A DNA stretch of 64,000 nt. Origin: Roseovarius arcticus (GTDB lineage: Bacteria > Pseudomonadota > Alphaproteobacteria > Rhodobacterales > Rhodobacteraceae). This document shows, in pieces, positions 1-8,510 of this stretch. Position numbers and translations under genes: made by a program. A model generated the notes under the pieces. It searched no databases. It was not told the origin of the DNA and saw nothing but the letters and a program-made list of their open reading frames with translations. The stretch lies in contig NZ_SZZN01000001.1 in the NCBI RefSeq assembly GCF_006125015.1, positions 434,001 through 498,000 of the forward strand, written 5' to 3'. How positions within the stretch are numbered: the stretch's first letter is position 1; every line of letters starts with the position of its first letter.

Positions 1-851
1 TCCAGCATTTGCGCCGGGCTGGTGACGCTTATGACGCCGGTGCGCTCAAACAGCGCCTGATAGAGTTCCTTTGCACCCGAAAGCGAGCCGGTATGGCTAA
101 TCGTTAACGCGCCGCCTATGGCCGAGGTGCCGGTTTTCAGCGCCACAATAGGCGTGCCGCGTGCCAGCGCCCTGAGCGCGGCGCGCTCGAATTTGGGAAT
201 ATCCTGCAACCCCTCGATATGCAGGCCAATGGCGCGGACGGCCTCGTCATCTGCGAAAAAGTCGACGTAATCCTCCAGCCCCAGGACCGCTTGGTTGCCG
301 GCCGAAACCATGTAAGCCATTGGCAGCGACCGCTGGCTCATCGTGATGTCAGACGACAGCATGCCCGACTGCGTGATGATGGCTGCTCCATAGCCCGGCG
401 ACGCGCCACCATGCTCAAAAGACCACAATGCCGAGTTGCCGACATAGTTGATCACGCCATAGCAATTCGGCCCAATCAGAGCCATGTCGCCAACCGCACG
501 CTTAAGCGCCTCTTCGGAGGCGGCACCCTCCGGTCCCGACTCCTTAAAACCAGCCGAATAGCACACCACGCCGCCTGCTCCCATCGCGGCCAACCGCGCC
601 ACGGTATCAATCGCAGACGCGACAGGAACGGCGATATATGCCGCATCCGGCGCCTCTGGAAGATCGTCGAGACTGGACAGACAGGGCACGCCGGCTAGTT
701 CAGCGCGGGCCGGATTTACCGCCCAGATCTGGGCGGTAAAACCGCGCCTGCGCGCCTCCCTGATCGCTGTGGCTGCATCCGTCCCACCGATAAACGCGAT
801 ATGGCGGGGGTTCAAAAGCCGCCCAAAATTGGCACGCTGCTGCGGCGTCAT
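1..851 (-). CDS. NDP-forming acyl-CoA synthetase, 3' end beyond window
   Basis: The reading frame starts at an ATG at 851 that overlaps the stop of the upstream acyl-CoA dehydrogenase gene (ATGA) and stays open to the window edge, giving 283 visible residues. Residues about 10-105 form a CoA-binding Rossmann domain and about 140-283 the succinyl-CoA-ligase-like flavodoxin domain. The loop ISHTGSLSGA near residue 257 carries the phospho-histidine expected of ADP/GDP-forming acyl-CoA ligases. The ATP-grasp half should lie beyond the left edge. As the last visible gene of a carnitine-type operon, it probably activates the carboxylate substrate or product to its CoA thioester. The substrate is inferred from context only. 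Confidence 0.85.
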   Translation of the reverse strand, partial: MTPQQRANFGRLLNPRHIAFIGGTDAATAIREARRRGFTAQIWAVNPARAELAGVPCLSSLDDLPEAPDAAYIAVPVASAIDTVARLAAMGAGGVVCYSAGFKESGPEGAASEEALKRAVGDMALIGPNCYGVINYVGNSALWSFEHGGASPGYGAAIITQSGMLSSDITMSQRSLPMAYMVSAGNQAVLGLEDYVDFFADDEAVRAIGLHIEGLQDIPKFERAALRALARGTPIVALKTGTSAIGGALTISHTGSLSGAKELYQALFERTGVISVTSPAQML

Positions 852-2008
852 GCCCCCAGCGGCCTCAAGATTGAGCGCGTGATGATATGGCGCTGGATTT
901 CGCTGGTGCCGTCCCAAATACGTTCAAGCCGGGAATCGCGCCACAGGCGGTGGATCGGCAATTCCTCCATCAGGCCCATTCCGCCATAAATCTGCACCGT
1001 ATCGTCGGCAACCTTGTTCAGCATTTCCGAACAGAAAACCTTGACCATAGCGGCATCGGCATCCTCTAGCTGGCCCGCATCGGCGCGCTGCACGGCGTCG
1101 GCGACCAGCAGGTCGGCGGCCCTCAGCCCAATGGCCATGTCTGCCAGCCGAAATCCAGTCGCCTGAAAGGTGCCGATGGGCTTGCCAAACTGCTTGCGAT
1201 TTGCGGCCCAGTCAGTGGCCATTCCCATCAGCCGCTCGGCCTTGCCGCAGCAGGTGGCGCCTACCCAGATACGCCCCATGCCCAGCCATTTGCCAGCCAG
1301 CTCTAGCCCGCGCCCCTCCTCGCCCAGGAGCTGTCCCGGCCCCAACCGGACGTTGTCGAAGCTCAACTGAAAATTCTTGTAGCCGCGATAGGAGACGCAT
1401 TTGTTGCCCTCACGGCACTCAAAGCCGGGGATGCCGATATCGACCAGAAATGCGGTCACACGCTTGCGCGGGCCGCGCTTTGTCTCATCCATTCCGGTCG
1501 CTGCGAATACGATAGCAAAATCCGGCATACACGGGCCGGAAATGAAATGCTTGGAGCCATTGAGGATCCAGTCATCGCCATCACGCACCGCGCGCGATTT
1601 CATCCCCATCACGTCTGATCCCGCCTCAGGCTCGGTCAGGGCAAACAGCTCACGCTTTTCGCCGGTCACGCACGGGGTCAGGTAACGCTCGATTTGGTCG
1701 CCCTCGCAGGCCAGTAGGAGCTCGGTCGGGCGTGCAATCCAGCTGTGTAGCGCATGAGTGGTTTTGCCATACTCCCGCTCGATCACCGCCATTTCGGAAT
1801 AGTTCAGCCCGCCGCCGCCCACATCCTCGGGCAGGTTCGCGGCGAAAAGGCCGACCTCCTTTGCGCGCGCTTCAATCTGGCGGCCTAGTGCCTCGGGCAC
1901 CTCTCCGGTGCGGTCAACCATGTCCTCATGCGGATAAATCTCAGCCTCCATAAAATTGCGCACTGTGTTCAGCAGCAATTCAGTCTCATGCGATGTCTGA
2001 GTGTTCAT
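848..2008 (-). CDS. acyl-CoA dehydrogenase (CaiA-like)
   Basis: The 386-residue product has the standard acyl-CoA dehydrogenase length and layout: helical N-domain, middle beta domain with LTEPEAGSD near residue 145, and C-terminal helical domain with the YGGMGL and RDSRLERIWDGTSEIQ signatures. These FAD enzymes oxidise acyl-CoA to enoyl-CoA, or in CaiA reduce crotonobetainyl-CoA. It lies between the ABC permease (12 bp gap) and the acyl-CoA ligase (4 bp overlap), so it is part of the same transcript. With a CaiD-like hydratase and a CaiB-type transferase nearby, a gamma-butyrobetainyl-CoA or crotonobetainyl-CoA substrate is plausible. A general short-chain acyl-CoA substrate cannot be excluded. 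Confidence 0.9.
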   Translation of the reverse strand: MNTQTSHETELLLNTVRNFMEAEIYPHEDMVDRTGEVPEALGRQIEARAKEVGLFAANLPEDVGGGGLNYSEMAVIEREYGKTTHALHSWIARPTELLLACEGDQIERYLTPCVTGEKRELFALTEPEAGSDVMGMKSRAVRDGDDWILNGSKHFISGPCMPDFAIVFAATGMDETKRGPRKRVTAFLVDIGIPGFECREGNKCVSYRGYKNFQLSFDNVRLGPGQLLGEEGRGLELAGKWLGMGRIWVGATCCGKAERLMGMATDWAANRKQFGKPIGTFQATGFRLADMAIGLRAADLLVADAVQRADAGQLEDADAAMVKVFCSEMLNKVADDTVQIYGGMGLMEELPIHRLWRDSRLERIWDGTSEIQRHIITRSILRPLGA

Positions 2009-2020
2009 CTTTGGCTCCGG

Positions 2021-2818
2021 TCAAGTGCGTGATTGCCGGGCATTGCGCCGCGATACGAGCGCAAAGACCGCAAAAGCAATCAAGGTGAGGGCGATCAGGA
2101 CCACAGCGGCGGCGGCCACCGTTGGATCCGTATTTTCGCGGATGCCGTTCCACATGCGGCGCGGCAGGGTGTAGATATTGAATTTAGATACGAACAGCGT
2201 GACGACGATCTCATCCCAACTGAGGATGAACGCGAAAAGCGCCCCGGCAAATACACCCGGCTTAATCGACGGCAGGATCACACGGCGCATCGTTACCCAG
2301 CTAGACGCGCCCAAATTTCGTGACGCCTGCTCCAGCTTGGGGTCAAAATTAGCAAGCGACGCGCTGACCGTGATCAGCACCAGAGGTGCCGCCAGAATGG
2401 TATGCGCCAAAATCATGCCCGGATAGGTGTCGAGCAATCCCAGCGGCACCCAGAGCCGATAAAACGCCATAGCCGAAATGATCTGCGGGATAATCATCGG
2501 TAGCAGCAGAAAGGCGCGCACAACTTCGCTGTATTTCGACGATACTCGCCAGAGGCCGATAGCGCAGAGCGTGCCGAGAACCGTGGCCAGCGCGGATGTG
2601 CTGAGGCCGATCACCGCGCTTTGGAAGAAGCTGGACAACCATTCGGGGCTGGAAAACAGCGCGGTAAAATGGCGCAGAGAATACTCGCCACCTGGCATCG
2701 ACAGGAAGCGTTTGGGCGTCAGCGACACCGGAATGGCAACCAGCGCGGGCGTGACGAGAAAGAGCAGCAGGATCCACGCGCCCACCCGATTGAAACGTGC
2801 GAACAGTCCAGACCTCAT
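2021..2818 (-). CDS. ABC transporter permease, PotC/YdcV-like
   Basis: The start chosen is the ATG at 2818, which overlaps the stop of the preceding permease (ATGA). It gives 265 residues beginning MRSGLFARF; the longer open frame upstream is only read-through antisense to nothing useful and overlaps the other permease. The product has about six membrane segments and a MetI-type permease loop (EQASRNLGAS, residues about 165-175) that contacts the ATPase. It should form the inner-membrane channel with the adjacent permease for a cationic or quaternary-ammonium solute, as in spermidine/putrescine-type importers. No substrate-binding protein gene is visible in the operon. Confidence 0.9.
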   Translation of the reverse strand: MRSGLFARFNRVGAWILLLFLVTPALVAIPVSLTPKRFLSMPGGEYSLRHFTALFSSPEWLSSFFQSAVIGLSTSALATVLGTLCAIGLWRVSSKYSEVVRAFLLLPMIIPQIISAMAFYRLWVPLGLLDTYPGMILAHTILAAPLVLITVSASLANFDPKLEQASRNLGASSWVTMRRVILPSIKPGVFAGALFAFILSWDEIVVTLFVSKFNIYTLPRRMWNGIRENTDPTVAAAAVVLIALTLIAFAVFALVSRRNARQSRT

Positions 2819-3663
2819 GATGCTGTCCCTCCAAACACGGTGCTCAACTTCATGAACCGCGACATGACGTAGAGAAGGCCCAGCACTCCAAACAGCATCA
2901 ATGCAGCTAGCATCGCCGCCGTGCCCCACTGAAGCGTCACCAGAAGCTGCACATAGATATACTCTGCGACCATCAGCACCTTGCCGCCGCCCAGCACCGC
3001 CGGAGTGACGTAGAACCCAAGGCTGAGGATAAAGACCAGCAGCGTCGAGGCGACCAACCCCGGCGTCGTCAGCGGCAGGTAGATGCGCCAAAACGTCTGC
3101 GTGCCGCTGGCGCCCAAATTACGCGACGCGTTCATCACCCGCATGTCTAGCGTCTGCATGTTCACCAGCAGCGGCAGGACCGCATAGGGCACCATGTAAT
3201 GCACCATGCCTATCAGCACGCCGAGCTCGTTACGCATGAATGCAATAGGCTCGGATATAATGCCGATAGTCTCGAACGCGTTGTTCACCAGACCGTTGCG
3301 CCCTAGCAGCATCAGCCATGAAAATGTGCGCACAAGGATCGAAATCCAAAACGACACCAGCACGAAACCTAGCATGATATTTCTTTTGTTTTCATGCGCA
3401 TGAACCATCGCATAGGCGATGACGTATCCAAGGAGCACGCTGAAAAAGGTTGTGATGACGCAGACGCGCACGGTCGTCCAGATGATCCGCACAAGTGCGT
3501 CGGATTCGTATAGCTCACGGTAGTTGCCAATGCCTGGTACTGGGTCGGTAAAGCTCAGCCAAAGGATATTCAAAATCGGGCCCAGATAGAACGCGGCGAC
3601 GATCAGCAAAAAGGGCGCGACCAGAAACCATCCCGGACTGATGTATCTTTCCAAGCTCTTCAT
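2815..3663 (-). CDS. ABC transporter permease, PotB-like
   Basis: This 282-residue inner-membrane protein starts with a hydrophobic helix (FLVAPFLLIVAAFYLGPIL) and carries the EAA-type loop NASRNLGASGTQTFWRIYLP in its C-terminal half. These features match the PotB/YdcU side of polyamine-type importers. It follows the ATPase gene by 4 bp and overlaps the second permease by 4 bp, so the three products are probably made in balance. The context of carnitine-type enzymes suggests import of carnitine, a betaine or a related amine. This is inference, because the family also moves polyamines, Fe(III) and phosphonates. Confidence 0.9.
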   Translation of the reverse strand: MKSLERYISPGWFLVAPFLLIVAAFYLGPILNILWLSFTDPVPGIGNYRELYESDALVRIIWTTVRVCVITTFFSVLLGYVIAYAMVHAHENKRNIMLGFVLVSFWISILVRTFSWLMLLGRNGLVNNAFETIGIISEPIAFMRNELGVLIGMVHYMVPYAVLPLLVNMQTLDMRVMNASRNLGASGTQTFWRIYLPLTTPGLVASTLLVFILSLGFYVTPAVLGGGKVLMVAEYIYVQLLVTLQWGTAAMLAALMLFGVLGLLYVMSRFMKLSTVFGGTAS

Positions 3664-3667
3664 TGCC

Positions 3668-4675
3668 CTATCCCCGCGCCAGTTTCACGCTTGCCGCATC
3701 GCTCCACGTCAGATCCACCTTCTGGCCCTTGCTCAGCGGCGCGTGGATGCGCCAACTGTCGACATCCACCTCGACCTCGGTTCCGTCTGCGATGTCGACC
3801 ATTACTCGCAGCATTGAGCCAAAATACGTGATCGACCGCACCGTACCCGTCAGCCGTGCCGGACCCGCGCCCATGCCCGCCGCCCGAATGTCGATCTTTT
3901 CCGGGCGTAGCGCATAGAGGCCGTCCGGCTGCTCCAGAAAATTGCTCTTGCCCAGAAAACTTGCGACAAACCTGCTTTCGGGCTTCTCGTATAGCTCCAG
4001 AGGTGTTCCCACCTGCTCAATCCGGCCATCTCGCATAATCACGATCCGGTCCGACATCGATAGGGCCTCTTCCTGATCGTGAGTGACGTAGATGAAGGTC
4101 GTGCCGATTCGGTCGTGAATATCCTTGAGCTGGTCTTGAACCTCGACACGCAATTTCTTGTCAAGCGCGCCTAGCGGCTCGTCCAGTAGCAGCACTGGCG
4201 GCGCGAAGCTAAGCGCCCGCGCAAGCGCCACGCGTTGTTGCTGGCCGCCCGATAACTGACCGGGTTTACGATCCGCGAAATCCTGCAATTGGACGAGATC
4301 CAGCATTTCGTCCACGCGAGCTTTAATCTCGGACGCGGGGCGCCTGCGTACGCTTAGCGCGTAGCCCACGTTTTCGCGCACGGTCATATGTGGGAAAAGC
4401 GCATATCCCTGGAACACCATGCCAAAATTGCGTTTTTCTGCCGGGACGTTGGCAATTGAGGCGCCGTCTAGGTCAATATCTCCTGCGGTAATATCGAGAA
4501 ACCCGGCGATCATCATCAAAAGCGTGGTCTTGCCAGATCCCGACGGGCCGAGCAGCGTCAGAAACTCGCCCTTCTCAATCTTCAGATTGACTTTGTCGAC
4601 AGCAAGGAAATCGCCAAACTTCTTGGATAGATCGCGGATGTTCAGATTGCCTTGGACAGGCACTAGGCCAGCCAT
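3668..4675 (-). CDS. ABC transporter ATP-binding protein, PotA-like
   Basis: The 335-residue protein has Walker A GPSGSGKTT (residues 43-51), signature LSGGQ (141-145), Walker B VLLLDEP (161-167) and H-loop His199. A C-terminal TOBE region of about 100 residues is typical of CUT1/PotA-type ATPases. It energises import through the two permeases encoded immediately downstream. Its ATG follows the BKACE stop codon directly (TAG then ATG), which ties transport to catabolism in one transcript. The assignment to the polyamine/opine/betaine importer family rests on length and permease partners. The solute is not determined by sequence alone. Confidence 0.93.
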   Translation of the reverse strand: MAGLVPVQGNLNIRDLSKKFGDFLAVDKVNLKIEKGEFLTLLGPSGSGKTTLLMMIAGFLDITAGDIDLDGASIANVPAEKRNFGMVFQGYALFPHMTVRENVGYALSVRRRPASEIKARVDEMLDLVQLQDFADRKPGQLSGGQQQRVALARALSFAPPVLLLDEPLGALDKKLRVEVQDQLKDIHDRIGTTFIYVTHDQEEALSMSDRIVIMRDGRIEQVGTPLELYEKPESRFVASFLGKSNFLEQPDGLYALRPEKIDIRAAGMGAGPARLTGTVRSITYFGSMLRVMVDIADGTEVEVDVDSWRIHAPLSKGQKVDLTWSDAASVKLARG

Positions 4676-5566
4676 CTAATTAGCTGCCCCGCGCAGCTTC
4701 AGCTTGTTGCGGGCCTCTTGCGGGGTGATTGCGCGCCCACCCATGCGCTCGATAATCTCGACCACGCGCGTGACCAGCTGGCCGTTCGTGGCCAGAACGC
4801 CGCGATCCAGAAAAATGTTGTCCTCCAGCCCGACGCGCACGTTGCCGCCCATAGCGACAGCCGCCGCGGCCATCGGCATCTGCATGCGGGAAATACCAAA
4901 GCCCGCCCAGCTGGCGCCCTGCGGTAGGTGGTCCTTCATCACTTTCATTGTGTCGACGCTCTGATCCGCGCCCCACGGAATGCCGAGGCATATCTGGAAC
5001 ATCGGCGGCGCAGCGATCAACCCTTCGGCAATCATTTGCGTGGCAAAACGAATGTGGCCCAGTTCGAACACTTCCATCTCGGGCTTGACGCCCCATTCAA
5101 GGGTCAGCTCCGCCATGCGCCGCAAAGTGGGGGGCGTCGAGATATAGATATTGTCGCCATCACCAAAATTCAGCGTGCCGCAATCCAGCGAGCAGATTTC
5201 CGGCAGGCATTCATGGACATGGATCAGACGATCCTCGGCCCCGATCATGTCGGTGCCAGGGCCGGGCATAGCTGGGTTTGTCGCATCTGGAACCCAGTCG
5301 CCGCCCATGCCGGCAGTGAGGTTAATGACAACATCCGTGCCGCTGTCCCGGACGCGGTCGACCGCTTCCTTGAATAGCTTTGGATCGCGCGAACCCTTAC
5401 CAGTCTCTGGATCGCGCACATGAAGATGCGCGACGGCCGCGCCGGCCTTGGCAGCCTCGATCGCGGCTTCGGCCACTTCTTTCGGCGTCACCGGCACATG
5501 GGGGCTGCGCCCCGTGGTGTCACCCGCACCCGTGACGGCGCATGTTACTATCACTTCGAAATTCAT
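4676..5566 (-). CDS. BKACE-family 3-keto acid cleavage enzyme (probable 3-dehydrocarnitine:acetyl-CoA trimethylamine-acetyl transferase type)
   Basis: The 296-residue product is a DUF849/BKACE TIM-barrel enzyme. It shows the family metal/substrate motif [10 protein letters not shown] (residues about 47-56), the [10 protein letters not shown] strand and the C-terminal GLEDN loop. Members condense a beta-keto acid with acetyl-CoA to give acetoacetate and a new CoA thioester. The close match in motif wording to the Pseudomonas dehydrocarnitine-cleaving enzyme, and the neighbouring L-carnitine dehydrogenase homologue, point to 3-dehydrocarnitine as substrate and betainyl-CoA as product. It is preceded by a 91 bp gap that may contain its own promoter. 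No obvious betainyl-CoA thioesterase gene is seen in the visible cluster. Confidence 0.88.
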   Translation of the reverse strand: MNFEVIVTCAVTGAGDTTGRSPHVPVTPKEVAEAAIEAAKAGAAVAHLHVRDPETGKGSRDPKLFKEAVDRVRDSGTDVVINLTAGMGGDWVPDATNPAMPGPGTDMIGAEDRLIHVHECLPEICSLDCGTLNFGDGDNIYISTPPTLRRMAELTLEWGVKPEMEVFELGHIRFATQMIAEGLIAAPPMFQICLGIPWGADQSVDTMKVMKDHLPQGASWAGFGISRMQMPMAAAAVAMGGNVRVGLEDNIFLDRGVLATNGQLVTRVVEIIERMGGRAITPQEARNKLKLRGAAN

Positions 5567-5657
5567 CTTGATGCCCCTTTTTGTAACATCATTCTTTGTC
5601 GGTACGCGAACGAGAGATTATCGAATAATCGACAAATCGGACGTCTGAATGGCGAAT
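5567..5657 (-). promoter_or_regulatory. intergenic region with perfect inverted repeat, possible operator
   Basis: This is the only gap of any size inside the leftward operon. At 5616-5630 it holds the perfect inverted repeat GATTAT-CGA-ATAATC in an AT-rich context upstream of the BKACE start. That is the form of a dimeric-repressor site. The role as an internal operator or promoter is inferred, and no regulator gene lies nearby. Confidence 0.35.
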
Positions 5658-6632
5658 TTACGCGCCCGGAGACGCTGCATGCTCCCCATCTCGTCGCACG
5701 TCCCGCAGAGCGTTGAGCACGGCGACGATTTCCCTGTCGCGCTGCCCGGCCATGTCTGAAAAATGCCTATCCCCGGCAATTGCATTGCATCCGTCAACCA
5801 TGCGATCGCGCAGCTCTTGCGTCAGTTCTGGTGCATCAAGTCGCGTCCAAGGCAACTTCAACGCCGGGCCGAACTGATCTAAATTGGTGGCCATTCCCCC
5901 CGCCCCGCAGGCCACGTGAAAGGCCATGCACTGGCCTTGTGCCACCATGCGCGGCGCGGGGCCGTTCATTAGGGCAACGTCGATATCTTCGGGGGTTGCC
6001 TCGCCATTGGCGACCATGTGCAGCGCCTCGCGCCAGAGCGCCTCTTGCAGACGCGTGGCGATAAAGCCAGGGACTTCCTTTTTCATCAACAGCGGTGCCT
6101 TGCCCGCCACCTCATAAAATCGCCCAGCCCATTCGACGGCGGCGGGATCAGTTTTTTTGCCGCCAACAATTTCGACCAGCGGCAGAAGATAGGGAGGATT
6201 GAATGGATGCGCGATGACGGTGCGCCCAGGCGTGGCGCAGTCGGCCTGAATATCGCTCATCATCAGGCCCGAAGTGGATGAGCCAATCACGACGTCGGGC
6301 GGCACAATGTCACCCAGCGTCTTATACAGCGCCTGCTTCATCTTAAGGTTCTCAGGCGCGCTTTCCTGAATGAACTGCGCACCTTTCACTGCCTCAGACA
6401 AATCATGCGACACCGTCAGGCGGTCCAGCGATGCGCCGGGGGCCAACCCCAAGTCGGTCAGGCTACGCCACGCCGTGTCGAGGATTGTGCGGAACGCCGC
6501 CACTTCGGCGGGGTCGTGCAAATAGCACGTGACATCATAGCCCCGCGCAAGGAAATGCGCGGTCCATCCGCCACCGATTGGTCCGCCACCGATGCTGGCG
6601 ATACGGGTAACCTTCCTAGGATCAGGGTGCAT
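5658..6632 (-). CDS. L-carnitine dehydrogenase-like 3-hydroxyacyl-CoA dehydrogenase family protein
   Basis: Starting at the ATG at 6632 (one base after the hydratase stop) the product has 324 residues. The N-terminal NAD-binding motif is GGGPIGGG (15-22). The HPFNPPYLLPLVE block and KEVPGFIATRLQ block are the catalytic His and domain-junction signatures of the 3HCDH fold. These two blocks, and the QESAPE and GSSTSGL motifs, match known L-carnitine dehydrogenases closely rather than fatty-acid FadB enzymes. The reaction would be L-carnitine + NAD+ to 3-dehydrocarnitine, which the adjacent BKACE would cleave. An in-frame upstream ATG at 6695 would overlap the hydratase and is not preferred. Confidence 0.85.
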   Translation of the reverse strand: MHPDPRKVTRIASIGGGPIGGGWTAHFLARGYDVTCYLHDPAEVAAFRTILDTAWRSLTDLGLAPGASLDRLTVSHDLSEAVKGAQFIQESAPENLKMKQALYKTLGDIVPPDVVIGSSTSGLMMSDIQADCATPGRTVIAHPFNPPYLLPLVEIVGGKKTDPAAVEWAGRFYEVAGKAPLLMKKEVPGFIATRLQEALWREALHMVANGEATPEDIDVALMNGPAPRMVAQGQCMAFHVACGAGGMATNLDQFGPALKLPWTRLDAPELTQELRDRMVDGCNAIAGDRHFSDMAGQRDREIVAVLNALRDVRRDGEHAASPGA

Positions 6633-6633
6633 C

Positions 6634-7437
6634 TCAGCGTCCTTTGAAATTGGGTTCGCGCTTTTCAACAAACGCCGCCACGCCCTCGGCGGCATCCTCG
6701 GATTTCAGCATCTTGCGGTAGGTTGGCATGGGGTCGGTGCGCATCTTGTGAAACGCTTGCTCCAGCGGCACACATTCAATAGCGCGCTGCACTTCCTTCA
6801 CGGTCTGCATCGCTAAGGGCGCGGACCATGCGATTGACGCGGCCCATTCGCGCGCGGCATCCATCAGCCCCGCGGCGGGGACCACCTTGTTGACCAGACC
6901 ATAATGCGCCGCCTCCGCCGCTGTCATGCGGCGGCCCAGCAGAAACATCTCCATCGCGATGTTGCGCGGGATGAGGCGCGGCAGGCGTTGCAGCGCGCCC
7001 GCATCAGGCACGATCCCCAAGGGCATTTCAGGCAGCCCGAATTCGACATGATCGGCAGCGATCAACAGATCACATCCCATGGCCATCTCAAACCCGCCGC
7101 CAATGGCATGGCCGTTGATTGCGGCAATCACCGGCTTGTTCAGTGTCCAGTTTTCGGTGAGGCCGGTAAAACCGCCCTCGCCGTAATCATCGGTTTCCCA
7201 CCAGTTATCGAGCTGCATATCGCCATCGTTTAGCGCCTTGAGGTCCCATCCTGCCGAAAATATCCGGTCTCCGCCGCCCGTCAGGATGGCCACGCGCAGT
7301 TCCGGATCATCGCGCAACTCCTTGAACGCATCGGCCAGCGCGCGGGACGTGGGAACGTCGATGGCATTCACCTTGGGCCTGTCTAACGTCACTTCCAGAA
7401 CGTGGCCGTCGCGGCGCACCTTCACTCCATCGGTCAT
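6634..7437 (-). CDS. enoyl-CoA hydratase/isomerase family, carnitinyl-CoA dehydratase (CaiD)-like
   Basis: The ATG at 7437 follows AGGAAAAACC and gives 267 residues; an alternative ATG at 7452 overlaps the previous stop. The crotonase oxyanion-hole segments are SAGWDLKAL (61-69) and NGHAIGGGFE (108-117). Glu117 and Glu137 (in LPEMPLGIVPD) match the two acidic residues used by CaiD. The LDRPKVNAID start, FSAGWDLKA stretch and HSEDAxEG-like end resemble E. coli CaiD along the whole length. The likely reaction is interconversion of carnitinyl-CoA and crotonobetainyl-CoA. A different 3-hydroxyacyl-CoA cannot be ruled out. Confidence 0.85.
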   Translation of the reverse strand: MTDGVKVRRDGHVLEVTLDRPKVNAIDVPTSRALADAFKELRDDPELRVAILTGGGDRIFSAGWDLKALNDGDMQLDNWWETDDYGEGGFTGLTENWTLNKPVIAAINGHAIGGGFEMAMGCDLLIAADHVEFGLPEMPLGIVPDAGALQRLPRLIPRNIAMEMFLLGRRMTAAEAAHYGLVNKVVPAAGLMDAAREWAASIAWSAPLAMQTVKEVQRAIECVPLEQAFHKMRTDPMPTYRKMLKSEDAAEGVAAFVEKREPNFKGR

Positions 7438-7448
7438 GGTTTTTCCTA

Positions 7449-8483
7449 TCATTGAAATGCTGGGATGACGTCTTGGCAGAACATCCTGAGCGAGCGTTGC
7501 TGCGCCTCGTGATCCAGCCCCATTGAGGCGTAATAGATGAACTCATTCGCCCCCAGCGCCTCGTATCGCTTCAACTTTGCGATGCACGTCTCTGGCGAGC
7601 CGAACATCAGGTTTTCCTCAAGCATTGCTGGATCGTACTGCTCGCGGCCTTCCAGCTCGCTCAATGGGATCTGCTTGGGAAAGCCGTTGACCACATCGCC
7701 AGTGTTGCAAAAAAGGTTTTCGAATTGGCCCAGTAGCGTGCGGATAGCCTTGAGGCCTGCGTCACGATCTGCCGCATTGTCGTAGACACAGGCATGACGC
7801 ATCAGGGCAAAGCGCGGGATCCATCCGTTATCCGCCTTGGCGATCGCCTCGTCCAATTGCTTTTTGTATATCTCGGCCTCGGCGAACGGGCGGGTCAGCG
7901 GCCAACAATTGACGTGGCAGCGATTGCGCATCGCGTAATCGTAGGTGATGGGCGAGCGTGCCGCTATCCAGACCGGCACTTCGGGCTGCACGGGTTTAGG
8001 GACGGACGTCGACGTTGGGAACTGCCAGTACTCGCCATCATGGGCATAATCGCCCTTCCATAGCTCGCGGACAGCAGGCAGCATTTCCTGCATGTAGCGC
8101 CATGCATCGGACTGCTTTAGCCCCGGCTTCATCCGGTCGAATTCGCGTTGATACGCACCCGATCCGATGCCGAACTCCAGCCGCGCACCACTAAGCAGAT
8201 CAACCATCGCCGCCTCGCCCGCCAGATTGATCGGGTGCCAGTAGGCCACTGATGCGACGGCGGTGCCTAGGCGGATTTTGTCGGTCTCGCCTGCCCACCA
8301 CGTCAGCAGTTGGAAAGGGTTCGGCGCGATTGTCATTTCGAGCGCGTGATGCTCGGCTGACCAGACGATGTCAAAGCCGCCCTCCTCGGCCATCTGCACC
8401 ATCTTGATCGTGTGGCGCACGACGTCGTTCATATCGAGGCTGTCGTCCATCCGCTCGAGGTTGATCGCAAGATGAAATTTCAT
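7449..8483 (-). CDS. LLM-class flavin-dependent oxidoreductase (luciferase-like monooxygenase)
   Basis: The 344-residue product is a bacterial luciferase-family TIM barrel: MKFHLAINLERM start, WSAEHHALEM (residues about 41-50) with the typical EHH pair, IRLGTAVASV strand, and the SGARLEFGIGSGA flavin/substrate block. Such enzymes use FMNH2 made by a separate reductase to oxygenate a substrate, often breaking C-N, C-S or C-C bonds. The only flavin reductase domain in the window is fused to the CoA-transferase of the divergent operon, which suggests a two-component system. The gene overlaps the hydratase start region and lies 27 bp after the aldehyde dehydrogenase. The substrate is unknown. Confidence 0.88.
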   Translation of the reverse strand: MKFHLAINLERMDDSLDMNDVVRHTIKMVQMAEEGGFDIVWSAEHHALEMTIAPNPFQLLTWWAGETDKIRLGTAVASVAYWHPINLAGEAAMVDLLSGARLEFGIGSGAYQREFDRMKPGLKQSDAWRYMQEMLPAVRELWKGDYAHDGEYWQFPTSTSVPKPVQPEVPVWIAARSPITYDYAMRNRCHVNCWPLTRPFAEAEIYKKQLDEAIAKADNGWIPRFALMRHACVYDNAADRDAGLKAIRTLLGQFENLFCNTGDVVNGFPKQIPLSELEGREQYDPAMLEENLMFGSPETCIAKLKRYEALGANEFIYYASMGLDHEAQQRSLRMFCQDVIPAFQ

Positions 8484-8510
8484 GAAGTCCGCTCCGTTGT
8501 AAAATATGTC

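Noticed and set aside
2819..3091. Upstream extension of the second permease frame
   Set aside because: The added residues overlap the first permease and do not look like a membrane protein. The ATGA overlap at 2815-2818 gives the natural start.
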